The notes under the pieces are model-generated. The model did no database searches, was not told where the DNA came from, and was given only the letters and a program-made list of their open reading frames with translations. Positions 34,501 to 46,872 of a stretch of 47,034 nucleotides of DNA are shown here, in pieces. The stretch covers positions 1 to 47,034 of the forward strand of contig JAEUWP010000458.1 of the NCBI GenBank assembly GCA_018524725.1, read 5' to 3'. This stretch comes from Podaxis mareebaensis (Eukaryota > Basidiomycota > Agaricomycetes > Agaricales > Agaricaceae). How positions within the stretch are numbered: the first letter of the stretch is position 1; the number at the start of each line of letters is the position of its first letter. Both the position numbers and the translations under genes were made by a program.

Positions 34501-36448
34501 ACGAAGAGAAGACAAGTCTGCGGAAAAGCAAGTTCCTTTCCAATGACGATTATATCCCCAGGGCCACTGGACCTGCTGATGTGCTGCAATCGCCGCTGGA
34601 CCCGGTGTATCTCAGTATGACGAATGAGATCCATAAGATCTCGTATACCGGTGATTCGATACAAGTAAGGCGATACGTGAGGAGATTGTTGCCCGTAAGG
34701 GTGATGGAGTATGAATGTTTCATTTGGCCCAAACTCGGAGGTACGATGCCCATCACGCTCAATTATTCTGTATCTTAATGCGACGGCGTAGGAGGATACG
34801 TTTCTCACCAAACTACCTTTTCCTCGTATGGACTCGAGAACTATGGGTGGAATAGGTTAGATATGCTGGTGGCCGGTTACGAACACAACTTCAACGAGTC
34901 CCTCCGATACTGGAGAACACGCTTCATTGTTGTCCCAACCAAAGAGCCCCCCATGATGAACACCGGACCAGGAGGCGAACGTCTCAATGACGAAGAAATA
35001 CGTATCCTGGGTATCGAGAAACTGGCCGAACAATTTACGAAACTCCGTTGGCAACCTGCAGACGAACGGATCGATCGTCCTGCACCACCTGTCCGCCTAC
35101 TTCCTACTACCCTTGACCCAGTTGCGTCAGTCCTTGATGAATCCTTGATGGATCAGTTAGATCAAATTCACGCCCACGGCCCGCTGAAGAAGAAGATGAA
35201 GAGTGAGAGGGAGATTGCTGAGATGCCGCTGGCTGCGATCGCCAAGGCAATGCGTGAGGAAGACGGGGTGCCGATTAAGCATTATCAGTGGCATCGGTCG
35301 CAGTACCCGAATTCGTTCATCGGGTTCGATTTTGTGTCGTGGTTAGTTAGGGAGTTCAGTGATGTGTCTTCGAGGGCGCAGGCAGCAGACTGGGGTGCTA
35401 AGTTGTTGGAGCAGGGGCTATTCGAGCATTGTAGAGGGCAGCATGGATTCTTGGATGGGTGAGGAGCTTATATATACAGGTTAGCGACTACTGATCATTG
35501 ACGATGTCAGACACTACTATTATCGCCTCAAAGGCGAGTATTCAGTTCCGATGACGCCGAAAGGCGGATGGTTCAGGAGATATACCAGCGAGGAAACCAC
35601 ACCGAAAGTGCCAGGAAACATCCAACGTAACAGGAGCACGTCCCACAGAAAGTCTGCAAGGAAAAGACTGATTTTGAGCCAAACCATGGTCATTGAGATC
35701 GACCCGAACAAGGTGAGATTTTTTGACAGATATACCAACACGATTCCTGAATTTGCAACAGAAGAGTGATCAAGCGGAAGCAGTCGTACTGCACCACGAT
35801 ATCATCCACAACCCAGCAACCGTCTTTCACTTTGAGCTTCAGTGGATAGCCACGACTGCGAGGTGTATTGAAGACCAACTCAAAGCATGGAATCGAGCTG
35901 TTGAACGCTACGGCCTTAAACTCGTCGAAGCCTACGTTACTCAAATCAGCGATATCAGCTCTCGGAACGCATTCCAATCCTGTTTTCCCATCCGCATTGT
36001 AGTTCCCCCACCCGAAGTCCCATACCTGGAGGCTCGCATGCCGGAATATGCACAAACATCAAAGTATTTCGAATATGCGCTTCTCCGCAAATTCGACTTC
36101 ATAGTTGATGTCGAGGCCGCAGAATTGTACCCCGAACACGTGGATGTAATCTATTCCTACCGTCGCCTGCCGTACAAATATTCGCAATTCGTTCACCGGT
36201 CGGGTGCGGCATTTGTGCAGGTTATAGGTGGTTCTGAAGGGTTCCTGTTCCTCGCGAACCGGCTCATGGGGCGTTTGACCCCCAAAATCAATAACAAGAA
36301 AGAGCCTAAGCCGGTGAATGTCGCAGATGACATCAGGGATCGGTTGAATAGCTTTTGCTCGGACGCGGAGGCGTTGAATGCTTTCTACGAGGAGCAGCTT
36401 ACATTGTTGGGAAATGTACCTGAGGATCCTCCACCCTTGAGCATTTAA
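31546..36448 (+). CDS. IML1: Iml1/DEPDC5, GAP subunit of the SEACIT/GATOR1 complex
   Basis: Eight exons (31546-31854, 31908-31976, 32027-32212, 32260-33173, 33233-34740, 34792-35458, 35511-35712, 35762-36448) give 1,513 residues, the usual length. The N-terminal block runs through ISVPKPIADAFNLRNNGE and EFVFQDQYLGRNDMWRL. The Iml1 core follows (RPIFRS, LSYAHDGPILEAINLGLN, ISPGTGYFRVN, PFWISTTFWDKQ). After a Ser/Thr/Pro-rich linker (about 560-720), the middle domain reads YGLENYGWNRLDMLVAGYEHNF. A DEP domain follows (about 1140-1225: HYQWHRSQYPNSFIGFDFVSWLVREF...FLDGHYYYRL), then a conserved C-terminal domain (SYRRLPYKYSQFVHRSG). With Npr2 and Npr3 it stimulates GTP hydrolysis by the Rag/Gtr GTPases at the vacuole and so inhibits TORC1 in amino-acid shortage. 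It is convergent with the NACHT gene, 304 bp apart. A broken second copy lies at 41778-45561. Confidence 0.95.
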
Positions 36449-36752
36449 AATAGATCACATGTCATGAGCATTTGATACAAATGATTTGTGTACTCCTGGT
36501 ATACTCCCTTGATCAATCAAATGGTGATAATCTGGCCTTACATTTTATGTTAAATAGCCCAGATTGATATACGTTCTATCATGCATGAAGCAGTTGCAGA
36601 GAGTGACAAGCAAGGTGCAAGGTCAAAGTCGCTCTCGGTCACGCTCGTCGTTGCAAAAACCCAGCTAGGAAGCCGCGACTGACCTGACCATCCTTTGCTG
36701 GCACATTGAAGCCGCGGGCAGTCCATGGTAGAGATGACTCGTTCGGCCAGAA
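36449..36752. other. Convergent 3' region between IML1 and the NACHT gene
   Basis: About 300 bp. Two thirds aligns well with 45600-45915 in the second copy. The part next to the NACHT stop is unusually similar, perhaps because it once encoded a longer C-terminus. No gene seen. Confidence 0.5.
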
Positions 36753-39589
36753 TCAGAAACCCACGATGAAGAAAGTATCACGCCCTCCCACACAACCAGC
36801 CAGACTTGGTGCTGTACAAACGGCAACAGGCTTCGACTTCTTGAACCCAATGAGCAGAATTTCCGTCTGAGGGACGAGCCTTGACAAATTGTCAAGTACC
36901 CCTTGGCACTTAAGGATCTCATCCTTCGGGCGGTCGGGAGAAGGCTTACAGGCCCGGTCAGTGGATGGAACTCAAGAAGCCGGTAATGGCTCACCTTCTT
37001 ATCTAATTGAATGTATTTGTATACATCGAAAAACCCAAAGGAAGATACGTCGACTGACTTCTCGTCGAGATTCGGGTCAATGCCGAGAGACCCAAGAGTA
37101 GTGCGGGTCAGAAATCCTCTTTGTTCAAATTCGGGGGTCCACTGCATAACGAATGAGGAATTACACCGATGAAAAAGGTTGGAAACATACACGTTTTAAT
37201 ATTTCCCATACGAATTTCCCGACGGAGCCCACATTACATGAGAGCCGCATACATACACTTATCACATTCCTCGAGCACACAGCCTCCAAGAACTCCCAAA
37301 CTCGAATTTCAGGAATGGAAATGAAGTTACGGAGCCACAACAGCTTAAAAGAAGATGAGATGAAGCTACCGGAGACAACTCCTTCGAGCGTCTTCAAAGC
37401 CAAGGCATGTAGCGACTCCAGGTCCGGACCTTGACCTTTCACGGGCCAGGAAAGCGGTATACCATGAAAGTTCCTTGCCGCTGGATTTAATTCTGTCGCG
37501 CGATTTTGTGCTTCATCTAGAATGAAAAGAAGCGAAGGATGAATATTGAATGTGGGTTCGAATCCTTGAAAGGCAACGCACGAGAGACCATGGCCTGTGA
37601 GAAACGCAATACAGCGCAAAAGAAATCAACAGTGGTAGCTTCCGCCACGGTATGATATTCACAAGATCTCGACGGATCCTCAAGGTAATCCCGGAACGAA
37701 GCATGGTAGAAGCCAGGGCGACTGCTGGCGATATTCTTTGCTATCCGTAGAACGGAATGTAGATGCCGGAGAGCCGTCAAAGCAACATCTTTTGTGATGC
37801 CAAGTACGTTGCACATACACCAGAAGTTGCACTCCCCAATCTTGATATGTCGACGCTCGAGGAAGATACAGGTTCCGATAAGCTTCTTTGCTGCTTGAAG
37901 CATGTTGGGAGGTATTCTGAATAGGATCTCGGTGTATATTCTGTCAAGAGCGGCGAACGGATTTCGCTTATCAGGGGAGATGGCCAACTTCGAGAGAGCC
38001 GAGAGCACGATATCTAATTGGCCAATAGGGTTGCCAACCCATGGATCGTCAATAAAGCGGGCAACGACGTCCGCAAATGCAAAAAGGCCTGACGATGCTT
38101 TTGCGATTTTGAGGAAATGATCGTTACTGGGCCACACTGAATTGGTAATGTGTTCAGGGTAATTTCGCGTAATTTCGGAGAATTTACTGTGCAGGAACTT
38201 TTCGACGTCGCGGCAGGCCTCCTCAGAGTCGATGGGGACTTCCTCCTCCCAATGGCTTGCTTTAATGTCGTCGTTGGAAAATATCGCTTTCAAATGCGGC
38301 TCGGGACGACTCGCGATGATCCAGATGAGGGGTATTGTCGGATATTGTAGTGTGAAATTACTAATCAGCCGGACGATTTCGCATTGCGAACGGTCACTGT
38401 GACGTCCGGCAGGTTGTGTACGACAATCGCGTTCGCTGATTTCTCCCCCGCATTCATCCAAGCCATCGAGAGCAACCAGCCAGGTTTCCAATCCGCGACG
38501 AATATGTCTTCGAGTGAAAGGTTCAACGATAAGGATGCGGAATTGTTCGTCCATCGCTTTATCGAGTGATCTCGGATCCATGGCCATGAGTTCTCCAATG
38601 TACGCCCTATAGGAGGGATCTCGAACTGCGAGTTGGTAAGCGATGGTGGGAATCACTTGTTTGGGATCGGTGCGTCCGTTTGGTCGGGAAAAGAACAGGC
38701 TTGCACCTAGTCGTGCCGCCCTCGATTCAGTCTCAACCAGAGTTTGAATGATGGCGGATTTTCCAACCCCAGCAGGTCCCTGGAGCCAGAGCAGCTTCTT
38801 CTCCCGCTTGTGATCCACGAGCCACCGCTGAACGCTCTCGATGATGGTCGTACGTGTGCCAGGGTGACAACGAGGCGGGGGATCCCGTTCGGATGAGTCG
38901 AACTCGGCCCCAGGCATTATGTGCTTTTCCAACCATTCCAGCGCTAATTGTGCAGTTAGAATGATGGCTTAATAAATTACATGTAACCAACCCACCTTCA
39001 CGAGAGCGGTCACCCTGAAAACAGACCATGCTTGGATTATGGAGGACTAGATTATGTGCGTTTTGAAAGAACCCGCCTTGCTGTGTTACCATATGGTGAC
39101 CTACGCATAACGTACTTAGTTTAATCCTCGTAAGATTCTGACCGGAGCTCTTGGGGATGGCGCACCTTGGAGCGTGTCCAACCTCACAGAGCCTGTAGCA
39201 GGGCTTGGATCCATACTTGAAGATGAGCTCAAAGCGGCAGGTGGGCCATGGTCTTTGCCGAGAACAACGGGATAGGCGAGATTGAGTTTAAATAAGGGAC
39301 TAGGTAGGAGTGAGAAATGACATACAAGCTGATTGATTTTGGAAGGGTGGTTCAAAGGTCTCTAGAGCTGTACGTCTGCGCTTGGGATTCGAGGGACCAC
39401 CTGATACCGCATCATCAGCGGCCAACTTGCGTTTGCCCTTGGCCTGAGACGATCCAGTTTGGCTTAGTTCATGGTGAGTGAGTCGGATTTAGTATCGGAA
39501 CCACGCACCGAACGTTTGGCATCGTTTTCAGCGACGTTCAGTGAAGCGGGTTGGCGAACTTTCTTGCGTTTTCCGCCACCTGGTTCCAT
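36753..39589 (-). CDS. NACHT-domain STAND NTPase (NLR-like)
   Basis: Eight exons, complement(36753-36944, 36995-37141, 37191-37594, 37663-38943, 38996-39100, 39166-39252, 39326-39443, 39509-39589), give 804 residues with agreeing phases. The N-terminus is basic (KRKKVR, KRK, PKRRR) and may direct the protein to the nucleus. GGFFQNAHNLVLHNPSM and CHPGTR (156-161) are hallmarks of agaricomycete NACHT proteins. Walker A is GPAGVGKS (186-193) and Walker B LVALDGLDE (286-294), followed by WIIASRPEPHL and FYHASFRDYL. After about residue 560 comes a C-terminal region without visible WD40, ankyrin or TPR repeats. Such ATPases act as switches in non-self recognition and regulated cell death in fungi; a role here is inferred. 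The acceptor at 39252 (GCAAAG) is the weakest splice choice. The third exon could differ. Confidence 0.9.
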
Positions 39590-39994
39590 ATCCAGTGAAA
39601 GAATTCGAGGCTAGTAAACACGTTTAATCGGTGTAGGACTCTTCGAATTCGGCGCCGCCTTTACGGGGGACTTGACGAGGGCAGGAGGCAGTAGTCTGAG
39701 TATCGATCACAGCTTCGTTTTCTCTGTTATATGCTGTGGTGCACGTGTCTGGGCTGTGCTTTCTGTCTTATGGGCGTTCAAAGAGTGCATGCAGGCGCGT
39801 GGGCTGTCCGCGGGAATCAGACTGGGTGGAAATCATGCTGTACCTACGCCGCGTTGGGAGCGCGCTTGACGCGTACTTGCCACTCTCCGGCCTATCCTTC
39901 TAATTCTGACATATGCTACCAAAAAGAGCGGACGATTCAATGTGTACACATTACAGAGGCTACAGGCTAGAGCTTTTCCCCCTTCTCCTCAGTG
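39590..39994. other. Intergenic region upstream of the NACHT gene
   Basis: About 400 bp between the NACHT start and the left edge of the second duplication copy. It serves as promoter; no other feature seen. Confidence 0.5.
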
Positions 39995-41010
39995 GAGGTA
40001 TTGACAATCGCCTCGTAGGCGCTGACCGGCGCTTATTTCTCGAGTTCAGTCGCTTGCTCCAAATCTGATGAATGCAGTTTCCGCCGTCAAGGCTGCTATC
40101 CGTGGCTATCGAGCATCAGAATCCAGCGCTCGTGATCTTATCTTGACGATACCCAATGTCCAGGATAACAACCCCCGATCACACGGCAAGCATTGTGAAC
40201 GGGCCCCGTGGACCTGCCTGACGAGGAGGAGAGGAAGCAAGTACTAGCAGTGTGGAGGGGCTTTAACATTGAGGTTCGTGCTCTCATTCGTCCTTCCTTC
40301 GTCTTGGATTGGGTTAATAACACTCGCAAAAAGTAACGACGACAGTTTCCCGATCTCGTTCCACAAGGTAGTGGAAATGGATACGCAGGAATTACATTTA
40401 GTCGTGTCCTAAACATCAAGAATTCGATGCCTCGCGTCCATCCCGACCTTCACGGCAAGTCTGGGGCCGCGTCGCTGCCGCTGCACCTTCCTCACAACCA
40501 CGCCAGGTGCAAACTACCCAATCCCGAGCTGACCATTTCCCTCCCCTCCCGAGCCCTACCACTTCTTCAACGCCAGCATCAGCATGGGTACCAGCCTTTT
40601 GTCAACCAAAGGATATCATACCTTGGCCTGTCATACTGAGGACACCCTGTACAATCAAATCCCGTAGCGTCCCGGCAGCCCGCGTCTCAAAGAACTAGGG
40701 AAAACCACCGAGACCGGATAGTTCTTTGTCCCCCAAATTGCGGTCGTTAAGTCCTGTGAGGGAGAGGCTAAAGCTTAGTGGGAATGTGCCATTGAGGAAT
40801 ATTCTGGGAAACACTGCGACGCCAGTTTCTGCTTGGAGTGGTGGTGGGAGTGGGGATGGGGATCCTCGAGTGCGGGTGTGGACGGTGTTAATATGGACGG
40901 CGAGGTTGACAAGGGCGGTGCTGGGAAGAAGAGAAGGAGGAGAAGGGGAAGCAGAAACAGACGTCGTTTGCCCTTGGTAGTTTCCCAGCGTAAGGGAGGG
41001 TATGGCGGCG
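39995..41010 (+). pseudogene. HEL2 3'-end pseudogene
   Basis: Corresponds to the last two exons of HEL2. Recognisable blocks are VKAAIRGYRASESSARDLI near 40090, the PTP..-rich part near 40550, NVPLRNILGN near 40785 and the Gly/Lys tail near 40930. It lacks the RING and zinc fingers because the duplication starts downstream of them. Frame changes and a TAG (near 40695) break the reading. The source's 3' flank (GCGTAAG.GAGGGTATGG) follows it. Confidence 0.85.
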
Positions 41011-41777
41011 TATGAGAGGTCATGTTATGTGTGCCCCTCTCGATATATCAAACGATAGTGTTAGCGACGAGGTGGGACAGTCGTTGTATCCTTTCATCTG
41101 GGTGGATGCTACAACGATCTCTTGAGTCCGTGACGCTGTCTTTTCAGAAGGTTCGTCTGTGGCCTGAAAGGCATGCAGCAAAAATAGAACACTTCATCCA
41201 GCATAAGTAGAATTGAGCGAGTCATAAACCCTGGGATTGAGTTCAATGGCAAAAATCGTACTTGGTGTGGGCTCTTTGGCGTGAAGGTCATGTTCCTAGC
41301 AAGTCATCTCTTTGTAGGCTAGCCGTTAGCGACTTATCACCTATCCAAGGTATTCGTACTTGGGCTTATACCTACAGTCAATATGCCTCTAAACAAGTCA
41401 TCACCAGGCCCAGACCCGGTACCGCTGGGATGGGTCGTAGTAAGTTGTGGTCACCGGGGGCTAGGGGTTCCATTGAGTAGAAGTATCGACGAAGAGCAAG
41501 GGGAGGTGAGAGTGGGTGGTTTCAGGTCGGCATTGTTGTTGGACGTCTGAAGGCAAAGGCCTACATATTTTAACCATCAGCAATGTGGAATTGAGTGGCC
41601 GTGGTTATGAGGGTCGTACTTGCTTGAGGAGTCCAGAATCAGCACTGAGACAAATAAATGCCCACAACCGGCCTTCTTCCTCTTGTCAACGACGCTGCTA
41701 CCAACCTCACTGTGAAAGTCAAATCAACGTCGAATCCGCTTCACCCTAGGCGTGATTCCGTTTTGTGGATAAATCCT
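41011..41777. other. Decayed copy of the IML1 upstream region
   Basis: Aligns to 30640-31545. The source segment 29240-30640, with the hydrophobin-like gene, is skipped at about 41045-41065. Confidence 0.7.
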
Positions 41778-44700
41778 ACGGCATCGTCAAGAGTGGAGCC
41801 TCGGGATTCGCGTTTCGGTCAGCGTTGGCGCAGTCTGTCCCCCGACCCTGCTACCTCCCACCAAACCCCTTCAAGGTGACTCTCGGACGCTCAAACTATG
41901 TGTGCATGAGATCAAGGATGCCCGTTCGTGCCTTATTTAATCATTCATCTTGGCCCGGGTTTATGAACGGAGTTCTAATGAGGGTCAATAAGCATGGGCC
42001 AGATAATTTGGAGGAATCGTTCTACTCTTCGTTCCAAAGAAAGACCAGTGTCCAAGGACGCAAGTACAGGTGAACGCCACTTGCTTCTGTGATAGCAGTC
42101 AAGCTGGAGGCGCGCCTTTCAGTTCAGCCTCAGAAATAATGGCGAGGTATCTGTGACCAGGCTGTCTGGCTCCTTTCTCGATGAGCTTATCCCATTAGAC
42201 ATTGGCAATAGGTGGACAGAGGAATGTGTACTGCGAGTCATTGAGTTTGGGTCGTAATGATATGTGGAGGCTTGGAGAACACTTGGTGGGGTAGTGTGTT
42301 CACACAAATCAAGAGGTGTCTTTTGTAGGAGCGATCATTGCCAAGATACAGAACATTTATATCAAGGGGAAGAAGGTCCGTCCTGTTTTGTAGTCAAGAA
42401 CGTTGGAACTCCATTGTTTTTGTTCAGGTCCCCTCAGAGGTCGTGGCTTTGTCAACTCGGCCCATCTTTCGCTCCCCTTTCGCAAAACGCGAGAGTAACT
42501 ATCGTCATTCAAGTGCCTCACGAGCTTCGGGAGTTTGGCAGCGACGGCGAACGTTACAGCGAAAACATAGTTCACTCCTTCCTGCCCCCTTCGCCACCTG
42601 ACCATCAATCATACCGTAGTCATTGACTTCATATTACGCATCTTTTACGAAGACCGCGAAATGCATGGTCCTGTACGCGACGGTGTGCGTCGGGACAAGA
42701 GGGGGGATTGGGACAAGGACTTTTACAAGGCTACCACTGATCATGAAATCCTTCGCGAATGGAAGCTGACTCTCGTGCCTCAAAGATTCATTCTGGAGTC
42801 TTCTGTACGAGATCTTCCTGACGCATCACTATCCTGCTGCGAGATGTGAAGGCAGATGCGCTTCCTCGTCTTGACTATCCTTATTAACCCGGGAACTGGC
42901 TACTTCCGCATTAGCAAGAAACTGTTACACTTGACCACGACTTGAATGCTTGACCAAGGCTCGGCCCTGAACCTCATCCTTTTAACCAAGCCTCCCTTGC
43001 AGTGAGGCCCAATCTTCGGTCTCCAGTGTACGGAACCAGAGACCTGGGTCGGGATTGAGAGTAAATCTGCAGATCCGTCGGCCAGCGATCCTTTTGTAAG
43101 GTGGTGACGACGGTAATCGTCTTCACACAAGGGTTCAAGACCTTCTAATGGGAACCATTCTGGATTTTGACGACTTTTTGGGACGAACAAATGCTCCCGT
43201 TCAGGAGAGACTGGTAAGATGCTGCTTTTTTTATTGAGTGTCTCCTATCCTTACGCCTTGTTTCTTGTTTTAGATTCATTGCCCGTACCAAAGTGCATGA
43301 AATCCAGATGCTTGGTCTCCTAGAGGCTGACGTCTTGTCGAGCATCGAAATTCCGTATCTGCCAGGTAAGCCAGCGATGATCGTTAGAGACAGACGCAGG
43401 CCAACAGTCGTCGCTGGGCAAAGCTGAGGCATACGAATTCTACACGGACATCCTCTCTTTGCGAACGAACCGTATCATTCCTCCCTCCAACAAATTCGCT
43501 TCCGTTTCAACCTCACGAGTCTCTGAAAGAGGAACCTCTCCTTAACAGCTTCGAGCACAATCACCACTATAGAAGAAAGCCCAAGGCCCACAATCAAGAA
43601 AATGTCCGAGGAAACGTCAGCTGCAAACATGCTTATACCCACGACAGCTACCGGTTTGAGCACATCTCCTTCCCTTCAATTCATTCGGTTCATTCTGTGC
43701 TCACCAAGTTTTTCCATGCATCTGCTACTCCGAAACAATCAGCAAAGACTAACTTACATTGAAACTTGCACGGTTGAGGCTGATAAATCGGTTGAGGCTG
43801 TATGTCAGGAGATTATCGTCCGTAAGGGTGACAGAGTATGAGTGTTTCATTGGCCCAAGCTCGGAGGTATGACGCTCTACCACACTCAACTATTCTGTGT
43901 TACTAATGCGATGGCAGAAGAGGATATGTTTCACATCAAATGACCTTTTCTCCGTATGGACTTGAAAACTATGGGTGGAATAGGTTAGATATGCTTGTGG
44001 CCGGCTACGAACACAACTTCGACGAGTCCCTCCGATATCGGAGAACACGCTTCATTGTTGTTTCCACCAAAGGGCTTCCCATGATGAACACTGGACCCGG
44101 AGGCAAGCCCCCCAATGACGAAGAAATACATATCCTCGGGATTGAAAAACTGACCGAACAATTTACAAACCTCCGTTGGCGACCTGCAGACAGATGGATC
44201 AATCATTCCGCACTGCCTGTCCGCCCTACTTCCTACAACTCTGGATCCGGTTGCAACAGTCCCCAATGAATTCTTGATGGACCAGTTAGACCAGATTCAT
44301 GCCCACGGCCCACTGAGGAAGAAGACGAAGAGGGAGAGGGAGATTGTTGAGATGCTGCTCGCTACGATTGCAAAGACAATGCGCGAGGAAGATGGGGTGC
44401 CGATTAAGCATTAGGGCTCATTAGTCGGGTTCGATTTTGGGTTTTAGTTGGTTACGGAGTTCAAGGATGTGTCCTCAGTCAGGGGCACAGGCAGTTGAGC
44501 GGGGTGCTAAGTTGTTGGAACAGGGACCATTCGAGCATTGTGGAGGGCAGCGTGGATTCTTGGACAAGTGTGGAACTTTCCATGTGCGAATTCATGATTA
44601 CTGATTGTTGACCATGTCAGACATTATTATTATCGCTTCAAAGGCGAACATTCTCTTCCGATGACGCAGAAAGGCAGTTGGTTCAGGTGATATACCAGCG

Positions 44701-45561
44701 AAGAAACCACGTCGAACGTGCCAGGGAAGTTCCAACGTAACACGAGCACGTCCCATAGGAAGTCTGTGAGGAGAAGACTGATTTTGAGCCAAACTACGGT
44801 CGTTGAAATTGATCCTAACAAGGTAAGGTTTCTTTGACAGATATCCCAATACGATTCCTAAATTTGCAACAGAGGAGTGATAAGGCAGAAGCAGTTGTAC
44901 TACACCGTGATATCATTCATAACCCAGTGACTGTCTTTCGCTTTGAGCTTTAATGGACTGTCACAACTGCAAAGTGGATTGAAGACCAACTCAAGGCATG
45001 AATGAAACCGAGCTGTCGAACACTATGGCCTGAAGTTGGTCGAAGCCTATGTCACCCAGACCAGCGACATCAGCTTCCGGAACACATCCCAATCCTGTTT
45101 CCCCATCCGCCTCGTAGCTCCACCACCCGAAGTCCCATACCGGGAGAGTCTTATGCCAGGGTACACTCGAACATCAAAATACTTCGAATATGCGCTTCTC
45201 CGCACATTCGACTTCACAGTTGATGTCGAGGCCGCCGAAAAGCACCCCGAATACACTGATACGATCTATTCTTACCGCTGCCTGCCATGCAAATATTCGC
45301 GATTCACTCACCGGTCGAGTGTGACATTTGTGCAGGTTATAGTGGCTCTGAAGGATTCCTGTCCCTTGCGAACCGGCTCATGGGGCAATTGACGTCCAAG
45401 ATCAATAACAAGAAAAAGCCCAAGCCAGTGAATGTTACAGCTGGCATCAGGGATCAATTGGATGGTTTTTGCTTGGATGCGGGAGCGTTGAATGCTTTCT
45501 ACCGACAAGCAGCTTACATTGTTGGGAAATGTACCCGAGGGTCCTCCACCCTTGAGCATTT
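41778..45561 (+). pseudogene. IML1 pseudogene
   Basis: Colinear with all eight IML1 exons but clearly dead. The start ATG is ACG (41778-41780). There are in-frame stops and frameshifts throughout, for example TAG in the DEP-encoding part near 44414. A loss of about 115 bp near 42872 removes the YAHDGPILEAIN core. A loss of about 0.9 kb near 43795 removes the linker and part of the middle domain. Exons 6-8 remain recognisable (LENYGWNRLDMLVAGYEHNF near 43965, FEYALLRTFDF near 45190). The stop of the source is changed here. Confidence 0.9.
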
Positions 45562-45599
45562 GCATAGATTGCATGTCATGGCATCGGATATAAATAATG

Positions 45600-46872
45600 C
45601 ATGTGCACTCCTTTGATCAGTCAAATGGTGATCAGGGGATCAATACCATTGGCTGCCTACAGTTTGGATGGACGCCTACATCTTGCCCTGCATCTCATGT
45701 AAAATTGCCCAAATCGATAGACGTTCTATTGTACATGTATTATTTACTAAAAATGAAGCAGTTGCAGAGAGTGATAAGCAAAGTGCAAGGTGAAACTCAC
45801 TCAGTCACGCTCGTCGTTGCAAAAACCTGGCTGAGACGCCACAACTGACGTGGCCATCCACTACTAGCACATCGAAGCTGCGGGCAGTCGATGGCGGAGA
45901 TGACTCACTCGGCCAGAATCGAAACCCATGATACAGAGAGTACCCCTTACTCTTTCGTGCACAGCAACAGGCTCTAAGCCCTCGAGCCTGATGATCGGAA
46001 TTATCTTTTCGGGGACGACCCTGACTTGATCGCAAAGTTGCTTTAGAAACTCTTCCTGCTTGGAGATATGCCACGAACTGCGGTCGGGAGAAGGCTTCAG
46101 TGGAACAATGAGTGGATGGAACTCAACGAGCCAACAACAACACACCATCTTGTCTAATCCAACGTACACATCATCCATAGACCACGTTACACGCACTGAA
46201 TTCGCATCGAGATCTGGGTCAATGCCAAGAGATCCAAGCGTAGTGTATGTTAGAAATCCTCTTTGTTCAAATTCGGGGGCCCACTGCATAGCGAATGAGA
46301 AATTATGTCGATGAAAAATGTCGGAACATACACGTTTCGATATTTTTGATAGAAAGCTCCCGCCAGGCGAGAAGTTTAGCACTCGACTTATCACATGCCT
46401 CAGACCCCCGGCCTCCAAGAACTCCCAAATTCGAATTTCGGGAATGTAAATTTTGATGTAGTGGTACGACAGCTTAAAACCAGATGAGGAGAATTGACCT
46501 CCGATAATTTGTTCGACCGCTTTCCCAGCCAAGTCATGTAGCGACTTCAGGCCTGGATCTTGACCCTCCACGGGCCAGGAGAGCGGTACATCATGAAGGT
46601 TCCTTGCCGCTGAATTTAAATCTGTCGCGTCATTCTGTGTTTCATCTAGAACGAAAGGAAACGAAGAATGGATATTGAATGTGGATCGGAATCCTTGAAA
46701 GACAACGCACGAAAGACCATAGCCTGTGTAAAACGGAATACACCCAAAAAGAAATCAGTAGCGGTAGTTTCCTGCTTAATCTGATATCCACGAGATCTTG
46801 ACGGATCTTCGAGGTAATCCTGGAACGAAGCATGGTAGAAGCGAGGGCGACTTTTATCAATATTCTAGTGCT
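45600..46872 (-). pseudogene. NACHT gene 3' fragment (C-terminal part only)
   Basis: Matches the last four exons of the NACHT gene and the start of its convergent flank; the coding part is about 45915-46872. It lacks the NTPase domain because the duplication ends inside exon 5. The C-terminal part still reads through a 235-codon frame with the introns included (PEIRIWEFLEA, WAPEFEQRGFLT, LGSLGIDPDLD, PSPDRSSW). It continues past the point where the source has its stop (GFDSGR...PAASMC). It has no evident start of its own, so it is taken as a gene fragment. Confidence 0.8.

Larger units (their letters stand above)
28165..37738. repeat. Segmental duplication, source copy
   Basis: This interval (3' third of HEL2, upstream flank and all of IML1, and the 3' part of the NACHT gene) is matched in order and orientation by 39995-46872. 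The piece 29240-30640 has no match in the second copy. Genes here are intact, whereas those in the second copy are broken, so this is taken as the source. Confidence 0.9.
39995..46872. repeat. Segmental duplication, decayed copy
   Basis: Aligns colinearly with 28165-37738 at roughly three-quarters to four-fifths identity by eye. The left edge is near TATTGACAAT (compare GTGTTGACAAC at 28171). The right edge is just after GAAGCATGGTAGAAG..AGGGCGACT, where the two sequences part near 46872/37738. Internal losses: source 29240-30640, about 115 bp of the IML1 core, and about 0.9 kb of the IML1 linker region. Confidence 0.88.

Noticed and set aside
37545..37570. GGTTCGAATCC, a tRNA T-loop-like sequence
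   Set aside because: It lies inside exon 6 of the NACHT gene and no cloverleaf can be formed around it.
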